NCBI RefSeq assembly: GCF_024494565.1
Contig: NZ_JANHDN010000001.1
Coordinates: forward strand, 558,001 to 622,000
Direction: 5' to 3'
DNA: 64,000 bases
Source of the DNA: Halorubrum rutilum
GTDB taxonomy: Archaea; Halobacteriota; Halobacteria; Halobacteriales; Haloferacaceae
How positions within the stretch are numbered: the stretch's first letter is position 1; every line of letters begins with the position of its first letter. Below are positions 27,732 to 34,567 of this stretch, piece by piece. The position numbers were made by a program, and so were the translations under genes. The notes under the pieces were generated by a model. The model did no database searches. It saw nothing but the letters and a program-made list of their open reading frames with translations, and was not told where the DNA came from.

Positions 27732-27766
27732 TATTGGATTTTTCCAAGTCTTGGAAGTTTCCAATA
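27732..27766. promoter_or_regulatory. 35-bp palindrome, likely operator between nuclease and PadR-like genes
   Basis: The two 17-bp half-sites around T27749 match at 14 positions, with outer arms TATTGGA/TCCAATA and a perfect core TTCCAAG-T-CTTGGAA. It overlaps the AT-rich promoter (TATACT at 27728-27733, minus strand) of the nuclease gene and ends nine bases before the regulator ATG, so the regulator could control both genes. Confidence 0.7.
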
Positions 27767-27774
27767 CGGCGTTG

Positions 27775-28032
27775 ATGGGTCGCTGTGCCGGATTTCCCGA
27801 CGTGAGTCTAATCGGCGAGGCAAAGCTGAACATCCTCTTGACTCTCCGCGAGGAGCCCAGTTATGGCTACGAACTACAACGTGAACTGGGCCTGAATCGC
27901 GGGACTGTCTACGTCCATCTGGATGAACTCCGCGAGGCTGGAATGATTGAGGTTGACCGAGTCGAAGACGACACGAAGTACTACCGTCTAACCGAGAACG
28001 GAGAACAGTTGCTTGACGCGCTCGGTGAATAA
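27775..28032 (+). CDS. PadR-like winged-helix transcriptional regulator
   Basis: 85 residues from ATG 27775; a GTG at 27802 (VSLIGEAKLNIL) is an equally likely start and gives the usual family N-terminus. The fold is a single winged helix: ILLTLREEPSYGYEL, GLNRGTVYVHLDELREAGMIE and the wing YYRLTENGEQLL. It is divergent from the DUF91-like nuclease gene with a 35-bp palindrome in between, so it probably represses that operon and itself. Confidence 0.8.
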   Translation: MGRCAGFPDVSLIGEAKLNILLTLREEPSYGYELQRELGLNRGTVYVHLDELREAGMIEVDRVEDDTKYYRLTENGEQLLDALGE

Positions 28033-28040
28033 GAAGGTGG

Positions 28041-28193
28041 TCAGCAGTCGACGATTTCTGACCACTCACACCCGCACGTCTCGCAGGTATAGCACTCCTT
28101 CGTGACTGACCCCTCGGGTTTCTCGAACATCCATACGTCACTATCGTCGCCGCACTGGGGACACGCTTCTTCGACCTTCCGAGCGATGGGCAC
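28041..28193 (-). CDS. 50-residue zinc-ribbon protein
   Basis: GTG start at 28193, five bases after the upstream stop. It contains CPQCG near residue 11 and C-x2-C-x2-C-x-C near the C-terminus (CYTCETCGCEW), a treble or ribbon-like zinc site as in transcription-factor-like small proteins. It is the last gene of the nine-gene small-protein operon and converges with the PadR-like gene. Confidence 0.6.
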   Translation of the reverse strand: MPIARKVEEACPQCGDDSDVWMFEKPEGSVTKECYTCETCGCEWSEIVDC

Positions 28194-28198
28194 GGGAC

Positions 28199-28429
28199 TC
28201 ACCCCTCCGGTGCTGGGCGAAGGTCCCGCCAGCGAAAGCCGTGCGTCGACCCGTCCTCGAACTCCACGGTGAACAGGTGCGCGTCACGCTCGTCGCCCGT
28301 CTCCTGACCCGCATCATCCTCCAGCACGTCCACGACCTCGCCATGCCGACCGTGGAACTGGTCGAAGTCGGGGTCCTCGGTGTCAGGGATGTCGACCCTC
28401 ACCCAGTCGCCCGGCTCAAACCGTCTCAT
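28199..28429 (-). CDS. Small SH3-barrel-like protein
   Basis: 76 residues. RRFEPGDWVRVDIPDTEDPD, FHGRHGEVVDVLED, HLFTVEFEDGSTHGFRW and DLRP resemble the SH3-like barrel of KOW and nitrile-hydratase-beta type domains. The start overlaps the preceding gene's 3' end by 14 nt. Likely a nucleic-acid or protein contact module; no family name recognised. Confidence 0.6.
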   Translation of the reverse strand: MRRFEPGDWVRVDIPDTEDPDFDQFHGRHGEVVDVLEDDAGQETGDERDAHLFTVEFEDGSTHGFRWRDLRPAPEG

Positions 28430-28718
28430 CGTTTGCCTCCTGACGGGGTAGGCTCCTGTCTCTGACGGTTACCGACACTAACCGGTGCGCGAAGAACACG
28501 CCGAGGAGAACTGCTTCGTCGGCGTCGTCGGTGGCGGGGTCGACCTCCTCGGGACAGCAGTCGAGACACCAAGTGCGTCTGGGTGTCCAGCCGCCTTCGT
28601 CGTACCAGGTCACGTACATCCCAGCCTTGTCCCCGTGCTGGATGCGAGCGGAGCACCTATCGCAAATGTGGCCAGTACCGACACCGTTCATCGCCGCCGC
28701 AGGGTCAGGACGGCTCAT
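28416..28718 (-). CDS. Small protein with Cys pairs (zinc-finger-like)
   Basis: 100 residues from ATG 28718, which overlaps the preceding stop (ATGA). CDRCSARI and WCLDCC give two Cys pairs about 33 residues apart with GMYVTWYDEGGW between, consistent with a zinc-binding module; the rest is variable. I recognise the pattern from haloarchaeal mobile elements but not a named family. Confidence 0.6.
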   Translation of the reverse strand: MSRPDPAAAMNGVGTGHICDRCSARIQHGDKAGMYVTWYDEGGWTPRRTWCLDCCPEEVDPATDDADEAVLLGVFFAHRLVSVTVRDRSLPRQEANDETV

Positions 28719-28876
28719 TCGTCGTCGCCCTCCAGAATCCGCTCGAAGTTGTCCTCCGTCACGTCGATAGCCCGCTCGACGTACTCCTCTTGACCGGTGA
28801 CTCGTCCGAACCACCGGAACACAGGATACCAGCGCCTGAGCCACCACCGCATCAGGCGGAAGTACCGGTTAAGCAT
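28715..28876 (-). CDS. Small aromatic, basic-headed protein
   Basis: 53 residues from ATG 28876 (ATG 28903 would add nine). The first half is rich in Trp, Arg and Phe (YFRLMRWWLRRWYPVFRW), suggesting an amphipathic helix that binds membrane or DNA; the second half is acidic. It overlaps both neighbours, typical of this operon. Function unknown. Confidence 0.5.
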   Translation of the reverse strand: MLNRYFRLMRWWLRRWYPVFRWFGRVTGQEEYVERAIDVTEDNFERILEGDDE

Positions 28877-29273
28877 CACTGACCACCTCCCGACGCCACG
28901 CATCGAGGTCTGACGTTCTGAGTGTCCACCTGTCCTCGGGGAGATTCGCTATGACTTCGCGCTTGAATTGCTGGTAGTGGGTCGTGGCGAAGTCGTCGTC
29001 GAAGGCGTGTGCGAGTATCGCTATCGCCAGGGTTGCAGGACCGCTTCCACCATATCCCCACTCGAAGCCACTCGGAGATGCTGAAAGGAGGTCATACCGA
29101 CAGTCCAGCGGTTCACCATCGACCGTGACTGTACACTCCTGGCCGACTGGTGCGGTCGGGTCCCGGCTTCCTTGGTAGACGTGTTCCGTCGAAATCCCGG
29201 ACTGTTCCCCTTCGTCCGAGGGTCGTGGACGGGTGTTTCCACCGGTCGAACCCAGGGGTTGACGCGACATCAT
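28869..29273 (-). CDS. DUF6166-like protein
   Basis: 134 residues (two adjacent ATGs). After a disordered N-terminus comes VYQGSRDP, CTVTVDGEPLD and the signature SPSGFEWGYGGSGPATLAIAILAHAF, then FKREVIANLPEDRWTL. This is the pattern of DUF6166, common on haloarchaeal plasmids, viruses and bacterial phages. No activity is known to me. The start overlaps the SWIM-protein stop. Confidence 0.75.
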   Translation of the reverse strand: MMSRQPLGSTGGNTRPRPSDEGEQSGISTEHVYQGSRDPTAPVGQECTVTVDGEPLDCRYDLLSASPSGFEWGYGGSGPATLAIAILAHAFDDDFATTHYQQFKREVIANLPEDRWTLRTSDLDAWRREVVSDA

Positions 29274-29650
29274 GCCACCTCCTCCAGCCGGTCCAGTGCG
29301 TCACGAAGTTCGTCGGCGGTCCGGGCAAGTTCCTGGGCCTGCTGTTCGAGGTTGGCGGCGTTCGCGTCGAAGTCGTCAGCCGTCTCCGCGAGCCGGGCTT
29401 CAAGCGCGTCGGTGTCGACCTGACCCACTTCGATACGGACACGCCGAATGTGCTTGCACTCGTCGACACCGTCTCGATACTCGAAGTCCGGGCACGTACA
29501 CGCTGGCTCGCGGAGGTCGACGGTGTACTCGGAGCCACTTTGCGTCGTGACTGAGAACAGCGCATCCGCCTCCTCGATGACCGTCATGTGTTCGGTCGCG
29601 GCCCGGAGGGTTCGCGGCTCGATGTCGGGCTGGACCGATTCTGAGGACAT
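29270..29650 (-). CDS. SWIM zinc-finger protein with C-terminal coiled coil
   Basis: 126 residues. CTCPDFEYRDGVDECKHI is a SWIM-type CxC...CxH zinc motif near residues 50-67, and the C-terminal 50 residues form a coiled coil (LEARLAETADDFDANAANL and on). SWIM domains bind DNA or proteins. The ATG at 29650 overlaps the preceding stop (TGATG). Such proteins are frequent in haloarchaeal mobile elements. Confidence 0.75.
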   Translation of the reverse strand: MSSESVQPDIEPRTLRAATEHMTVIEEADALFSVTTQSGSEYTVDLREPACTCPDFEYRDGVDECKHIRRVRIEVGQVDTDALEARLAETADDFDANAANLEQQAQELARTADELRDALDRLEEVA

Positions 29651-29817
29651 CAGGCTTCACCCCCTCGCTGTCGCACGTCTCGAACGTAGACCCGACCACG
29701 TGCCCTCTCGGCGTGCTCAGTACAGCAGGGGTCCTCCGCATACCCGCGACCCGGCGCGTTGACGACGACTGTGTGGGTGGCCTCGCGGTTACACCCGAGT
29801 TCCCGACACGTCGCCAT
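29650..29817 (-). CDS. 55-residue Cys/His protein
   Basis: MATCRELGCNREATH and DPCCTEHAERA give a likely zinc site (C-x4-C plus CC-x2-H). Both ends overlap the neighbouring genes by TGATG, which strongly supports it as a real coding unit. Function unknown. Confidence 0.6.
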   Translation of the reverse strand: MATCRELGCNREATHTVVVNAPGRGYAEDPCCTEHAERARGRVYVRDVRQRGGEA

Positions 29818-30311
29818 CACGCGTCACCTCCGCTGTCCCGAACGGGAACCCAGTACGGCTCGTCGGAATCGAACTTGACGACGCGCTCGAAGTGGGCGTC
29901 CGCATCCGCGAGGTCAATGGCCTGCTTCGCCGCCGAGAGCGTCAGGGTTCCGCTCTTGAACGTGTAGCCCTGTTCGAGGACGCTGGGGTCGGTCGTCAGT
30001 CGCACGTCCACGACCGGACCGAACTGCCGCTTATTCACGCACCCAGCGCGGGAACTCCACGGGCCTTTGAGCGTGACCTGCTCGCCGTCGACCGTAGTGA
30101 CCTCGAACGACCGACCGCTGTAGCCACCATCGTTGCCGTCACCACTCCAGGCGAAGTAGGACACGAAACCGTCCTTGATGCCACACCAGATACCGTCCTC
30201 GTGCTCGAACCGGAGCTCGGAACGGTCCGGTATCTCGTCGACGAGCACCTCCAGCCGAGGGTCGTTGCCCACATCTTCGCGCCAGTCGACCTGGGCATCC
30301 TTCAGCTTCAT
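29817..30311 (-). CDS. Hypothetical protein of the small-gene operon
   Basis: 164 residues from ATG 30311, which overlaps the preceding stop (ATGA). It is mostly beta-rich: ELRFEHEDGIWCGIKDGFVSYFAWSG, SFEVTTVDGEQVTLKGPW and YTFKSGTLTLSAAKQAI. No catalytic motif is evident. I recognise no family; the conserved-looking Trp and Gly pattern suggests a binding domain. Confidence 0.6.
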   Translation of the reverse strand: MKLKDAQVDWREDVGNDPRLEVLVDEIPDRSELRFEHEDGIWCGIKDGFVSYFAWSGDGNDGGYSGRSFEVTTVDGEQVTLKGPWSSRAGCVNKRQFGPVVDVRLTTDPSVLEQGYTFKSGTLTLSAAKQAIDLADADAHFERVVKFDSDEPYWVPVRDSGGDA

Positions 30312-30550
30312 CGCTGGCCCTCCGGTTCGCACGTCTCGGGGAGGTCGCGCTCACGCAGGACCTCTACCCGACACCGAAGGCACTTGACGTAGCGTTCGCA
30401 GTACTCCGTCTGACCCTCGCGTCGTCGGTGAGGGTCGGGATGCTTGCCGGGCACCCACTCCGTCTTGTCGATTACCAGATGCGGGCCGACTCGCTCCGCA
30501 TCCGGATGTCTGTTCGACAGCGTTTCCACTCTGGAACTCGTATCTGACAT
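30308..30550 (-). CDS. Small Cys-containing protein, first gene of the operon
   Basis: 80 residues from ATG 30550; an earlier ATG adds nine residues. VGPHLVIDKTEWVPGKHPDPHRR leads to CERYVKCLRCRVEVL and a later Cys, a possible zinc site. Its stop overlaps the next start. It is preceded by a 390-bp spacer with a candidate promoter at 30671. Confidence 0.55.
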   Translation of the reverse strand: MSDTSSRVETLSNRHPDAERVGPHLVIDKTEWVPGKHPDPHRRREGQTEYCERYVKCLRCRVEVLRERDLPETCEPEGQR

Positions 30551-30670
30551 TGCTTCCTTGGCTCCCAGGGAAGCCACAGACCGGTGCTCCTACCACCGGT
30601 TCTTGCTCCGGACTATGTCCGATAGCTGTTGCTCTGTGGGTTCCCTATGTAGTAGTAGAAGGGATAGAAG

Positions 30671-30680
30671 TATAAAATAT
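30671..30680 (-). promoter_or_regulatory. TATA-like box for the small-gene operon
   Basis: Reads ATATTTTATA on the minus strand, about 120 nt before the first ATG (30550), which would give a leader of roughly 95 nt. It is the strongest AT-rich motif in the spacer. Confidence 0.4.
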
Positions 30681-30872
30681 CTTTAACCAGCTAATTCTGC
30701 GGAGAAAGCGTTACTACGGTACTTCATATTTCGTCGCTGATAGCAGTACGCTCCGGTCTAATGCTCACCAGTAATTGTCATCGGAAGCCCGCTCCGGCCT
30801 AACCGGTAACGATTCCCAACACTCGGAGAGGACGCTTACTCTCAAAAGTTTGTTTAGAACGTCTGAAAGCAT

Positions 30873-30943
30873 TTAATTCGAGCAAATACTCCTTTCCCCA
30901 TTATACTGTTGTAACATGGGGGAATCCAATTTCGTCGAATTAA
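30873..30943. repeat. Inverted repeat TTAATTCGAG / GTCGAATTAA, right member of a pair
   Basis: Nine of ten arm positions pair; starts are 61 nt apart and it is followed by TTAGTTT. It mirrors the element at 22093-22162 in sequence and spacing, and abuts the stop codon of the helicase gene. Confidence 0.6.
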
Positions 30944-32860
30944 TTAGTTTGAGGGCTCAGAAACGAAGTATCTCTCTGCTGGTCGTCCTCGTCCCTCCGA
31001 TTCCTTCCGTACCTCAAGCCGTCCTGCTTCTACCAGTTTCTCCCGGTGGCGCTTGACCTTCGAGTACTCCCTCCCAAACTCGTCCTTGAAGTCGCTCGCT
31101 GTGGGAGGAGTCTCCCGGTTCTTAACGAACTCCAGCAGGGTCTCCCGAATCTCCTTCGCCTCCCGTTCACGAGCGATGGCTTGGTTCAACTCATTTCGCA
31201 AGTCCGGTACACTCAGCGGCTCGTAGTCTCCAGTGAACTCATCCTCGAAATTCACCTTCCTCGTCAGGATGTATGCCCGGACGCCATCCTTTCGTGAGGG
31301 CCGAATCCGATGGAGCGCGTCTCTAAGCTCTCCCACGCTCTTCTCGTTCTGGAACGCCTCCTTATCGAGACCAGCCAGGAGAGCCTTTGCTATTGCGTCC
31401 TCGTTCCGGAGGCGAGCCATCCCGAACAACACGACGGAATCACAATCCTCGAATCGGTTACTCCCCGTCAGTCCGAAATAGTGGCCGACTTCGAAGTCCT
31501 CGCCCTCCGTGTATCCCTCGTCTTCCAGGAACTGGCGTACGTCGTCCTTGAGGTCCTTTTTTACTGCGACAAACGTTTTGACCCCAGCGAGGCGTTCGCG
31601 CTGGATAGCCAGGCTGGTCAGCTCCAACAGGTTCTCCCACAGCCGTCCCCTCTTGCGAAGTTGAGTGACACCTGCGGAGCGAGTCTTCAACTGAAGAACG
31701 TCCACGGGGGGCGCGTAGTCGTCGGATATCGTAACCACCGGAAGGTCGAATATCGCTTCGACTACCTCGGTTTCCATCTCGGTGGCCAGCACGAATACTG
31801 GTTTCTCGCGGGCGACTTCACGGAGCGTTTGTGTCCGCATCCATCGAATCCGGAGATACCCGTCGTCGGTGATGTGCCAGAACGACTCAGGGGGGTTCTC
31901 AACGGGAAGGTGCTCGTCCGCTTGCTCGACGTGTTCCCACGCCTGTTTGACGTGGGGGATGGCCCCGAAAAGTTTCCGGACGACTTCGGTGTGGCTCGAA
32001 TCGTCTCGGTCGGCGTGGACCTTGCTGAGTTCACGAGTGAGCGTGTTGACCACGTCCTCATCCCGGCACGCCTCGTACGCGATTTTCCATGCGTCGAACT
32101 CGTCCCGCGAAGTACCGTCTTTCATCGCGGACTTCAACTGCGACAACGCTTCATCTACCTTCGTTAGTAGGCGCTCCTCTACGGGAGGAGTGTCGCGGCT
32201 TAACAGTGCGTGAACGGTCCTTCGAGAAACGCTAATGGCCTCCGGTGAGAACGTCTCGGTCTGCTCGACGATTGTGTCCCAGGGCGACTCGTCGATAAGC
32301 ACACTGTTGATACCCTTCCACTCGTCGAGCACTTTCGGGAGGTAGAGGAGATGCTGGTGGACGGCGGTGAAGTTTTGGGCCCCCTGCCCTCTGATTCGAC
32401 GATAGCTCTCCCAGTATTGACAGTCCTCCCGATACTCACATCCATCGCACCACTCGGAACTTACATCGGGATGTACATTGGCGTGACGACCCTGATAGTC
32501 CGGGTGGTCACACACCTGGTCTTTTCCCTCGAAATGAATCCTGAAGATTCCCTCGAAGGGCTTGATGGCCGCATCCTCTTTGATATCCGTGTGTCGCGGT
32601 CCGAAAAGCGCAGTCGGGTTGATATGATGGGCTGAGGTCTCCATCCCACCGAGCGTCTTCCCGGTGCCTTGAATCGTTTTAACGTGAACGACGAAGGGGG
32701 TATCCTGCGACCATGCTTCGGAGTATCGAATAAGACGCTCGGCAACTTGCTTACTGAGGTACTCCGCGACATCGTCACGGTCATCGCTGACGGTTATCGT
32801 ATGACGCTCGGGAACCTCAGGCGGTAGTGATTCCTTCGTCGTTGAGGGATTCTCGTTCAT
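30944..32860 (-). CDS. XPD/DinG-like superfamily 2 helicase with four-cysteine cluster and C-terminal winged helix
   Basis: 638 residues from ATG 32860 (the open frame extends 47 codons further up but without a better start). Walker A TIQGTGKTL is at 62-70. Cysteines at 117, 138, 141 and 147 follow, then TAVHQHLLYL at 165-174 and the Walker B-like VLIDES at 187-192. This order (P-loop, four Cys, vNHaLL-like, DEAH-like) is that of Fe-S helicases such as XPD and DinG. The C-terminal half has GSNRFEDCDSVVLFGMARLR like motif VI, and the last 70 residues are a winged helix. Probable role: DNA unwinding for replication or repair of the element. Confidence 0.65.
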   Translation of the reverse strand: MNENPSTTKESLPPEVPERHTITVSDDRDDVAEYLSKQVAERLIRYSEAWSQDTPFVVHVKTIQGTGKTLGGMETSAHHINPTALFGPRHTDIKEDAAIKPFEGIFRIHFEGKDQVCDHPDYQGRHANVHPDVSSEWCDGCEYREDCQYWESYRRIRGQGAQNFTAVHQHLLYLPKVLDEWKGINSVLIDESPWDTIVEQTETFSPEAISVSRRTVHALLSRDTPPVEERLLTKVDEALSQLKSAMKDGTSRDEFDAWKIAYEACRDEDVVNTLTRELSKVHADRDDSSHTEVVRKLFGAIPHVKQAWEHVEQADEHLPVENPPESFWHITDDGYLRIRWMRTQTLREVAREKPVFVLATEMETEVVEAIFDLPVVTISDDYAPPVDVLQLKTRSAGVTQLRKRGRLWENLLELTSLAIQRERLAGVKTFVAVKKDLKDDVRQFLEDEGYTEGEDFEVGHYFGLTGSNRFEDCDSVVLFGMARLRNEDAIAKALLAGLDKEAFQNEKSVGELRDALHRIRPSRKDGVRAYILTRKVNFEDEFTGDYEPLSVPDLRNELNQAIAREREAKEIRETLLEFVKNRETPPTASDFKDEFGREYSKVKRHREKLVEAGRLEVRKESEGRGRPAERYFVSEPSN

Positions 32861-33004
32861 GTGTCCTACGGGACCGTCTAAGGTGGGCACCCGCCGGAGC
32901 GAAACAACCAAGCCCGACCGCGTACAATGATTACACGGAAGGCCCGGCCCATCCGACGGCTTCCATTGCCGAGCAGGCCCCTTTTGCTCGGCACTTCCCA
33001 CCCG

Positions 33005-33136
33005 TTAGTTACTGCTCTCCACCTCCTCGATGAGCCATGACACCGTCGCGTCGTAGTGGGGGTGGGACTCCTGCTCTTTGAGCGAGGCGAGCGCGTCCCG
33101 CGTGCTCTTGTCCAAGCTGACGGTCGTTATGTCCAT
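33005..33136 (-). CDS. 43-residue ribbon-helix-helix-like protein
   Basis: MDITTVSLDKSTRDALASLK is a classic RHH beta-strand plus first helix (TVSLDKSTRDAL), followed by YDATVSWLIEEVE as the second helix. RHH proteins bind DNA as dimers and act as repressors or antitoxins. It is preceded by a TATA box (33167-33174) and sits upstream of the helicase gene, so it may autoregulate that operon. Confidence 0.65.
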   Translation of the reverse strand: MDITTVSLDKSTRDALASLKEQESHPHYDATVSWLIEEVESSN

Positions 33137-33627
33137 GATTCTGTATTAATAAGACGGGCTACTCCCTTTATACCAGTTTTTCCGGGTCGCCTCTTTCTAT
33201 CGAGGCCGTCATAGGTAGGCGCATCCGTCCCAGTGTGGCGAGACCTGTAGTAGATACGACCTGTAAGTCTGCTCTGCGGCCTCCGAACCCCGTCTCTCTG
33301 ACAGATTCATCAATTATTCTTGTGACTAATTAAAATATAAATAACCGCGAGACACGACCAGACTGAGCTATTTAAGTCGTACTGGTAGAGTCATCAGACA
33401 GGTTGGTCTGACAGATTCACCGGTGATGGGTCGTGGTCTGCGTGGCACGTATCGAGATTCAAATCGCAAGACTCCGGTCGGATGCTATCAGCGGGAAAAT
33501 CAGAGCGCGACACAACTCCAGCACCGTCTGCAACACAGGTCCCGTGTAGAGAGTGAACCCAGGAGGGGTGGGGAGGTGTGACGCCTCCGGAAAGAGGAGC
33601 CTCGTCAGGGGGTAGGCGGTGGCTTCG
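33137..33627. other. AT-rich intergenic region with two direct repeats
   Basis: No gene seen. TCTGACAGATTCA occurs at 33297-33309 and 33407-33419. Between them lie AATTAAAATATAAATAA (33326-33344) and CTATTTAAG (about 33368-33377), both TATA-like. A small non-coding transcript or an origin-like site is possible but unproven. Confidence 0.45.
33167..33174 (-). promoter_or_regulatory. TATA box of the RHH gene
   Basis: Minus-strand GGTATAAA lies 31-38 nt before the ATG at 33136, giving a leaderless or nearly leaderless transcript. Confidence 0.5.
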
Positions 33628-34473
33628 TCACGCCTCGTCGTTGAACTGGTCGAGTCCCGCATCGTCGTCATCGAGGTCGCACCGCCAGGGGTCGTCGGCG
33701 TCTGTCGGTTCCGTCGCGTGGTCTATCTCTTTGTCTGTGAACTCGATTTGGTCCTCACGGTAGCCGTACTGCTCTGCTCGAAGCACCTGTCGTCGCCATC
33801 TGTCACCGACCTCGGTATCCTCGTTCGGTCCCGTTCGTGAGCCATGAATCCTGAAATGATGCCAATCCCTCCCCCTCGCCGACCCCGGGTAGGAGTGGCG
33901 GTCTGCGACGACCCTGCCGATTCTGCCGTCTGGGTCGAGTTCTGCTTCGGATACAACCGGGTCGAACACCGTCTCGTGGTCCTCTTCTTGGTCAGCCCTG
34001 ACGCGGTCTTGTGCCACGGAGTCGAACGCCCCATTGGCATACGTACTCTCGCGCGAGGATGGTGCTCGGGCGGCTGCAAGCGCCGCGTGAATGGTACAGA
34101 TGCGACCGCGCCACGAGTCGGGGTCCCAACGTTCCGTCGCCAGTTCCTCGTACCGCTCAATCAAGAGCGCGACCTCGTGACCCGCTCGCAGGTCTTCGAT
34201 GACGAACAGGTTCAACCGCTCGAAGACGTACTCTGTCAGCCCGGACCGGGCCAACTCCCACGCGGCCCATGCTGTTTCTTCCTCTGCGCTACGCCTCACC
34301 CCTTTTTGCAGTAGGCTGGTAACGATGTCGCGGCGGTAGCGGCCACGGGTGAGGTACCAAGGCCGTTCGTTCCCCCAGTCGTCGACTAACTGTTCCTCGT
34401 CGTTCTCGTCGTCGTCCGGTTCTTCGAGTTCGCCGTCATCGCCGAACCGGTACTGGTCGTTGTTGCCACTCAT
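33628..34473 (-). CDS. RarA/MgsA C-terminal-like domain protein without the ATPase domain
   Basis: 281 residues. Residues 37-145 (YLTRGRYRRDIVTSLLQKGV, RRSAEEETAWAAWELARSG, YVFERLNLFVIEDLRAGHEVAL) resemble the helical C-terminal region of RarA/MgsA clamp-loader-like ATPases, in which SALQKAIRR and ASEDIG are typical. No Walker motifs occur. The second half is acidic and unstructured-looking. It might bind SSB or replication proteins (inference). Located between the integrase and the RHH gene. Confidence 0.5.
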   Translation of the reverse strand: MSGNNDQYRFGDDGELEEPDDDENDEEQLVDDWGNERPWYLTRGRYRRDIVTSLLQKGVRRSAEEETAWAAWELARSGLTEYVFERLNLFVIEDLRAGHEVALLIERYEELATERWDPDSWRGRICTIHAALAAARAPSSRESTYANGAFDSVAQDRVRADQEEDHETVFDPVVSEAELDPDGRIGRVVADRHSYPGSARGRDWHHFRIHGSRTGPNEDTEVGDRWRRQVLRAEQYGYREDQIEFTDKEIDHATEPTDADDPWRCDLDDDDAGLDQFNDEA

Positions 34474-34567
34474 CGGTCTTCTGGGGGCCTGAGAACCCGA
34501 TTAAAAATAGGGTTTGATGGGAGTTATGGACTTCTGAGGCGGCTGAAACTACTCTTTCCGTCTACAA

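Larger units (their letters stand above)
30551..30943. other. Intergenic region upstream of the small-gene operon
   Basis: No gene seen. It holds a candidate promoter (30671-30680), CTCCGGTCTAA/CTCCGGCCTAA-like short repeats near 30751 and 30791, and the right member of the paired inverted repeats. Confidence 0.5.
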
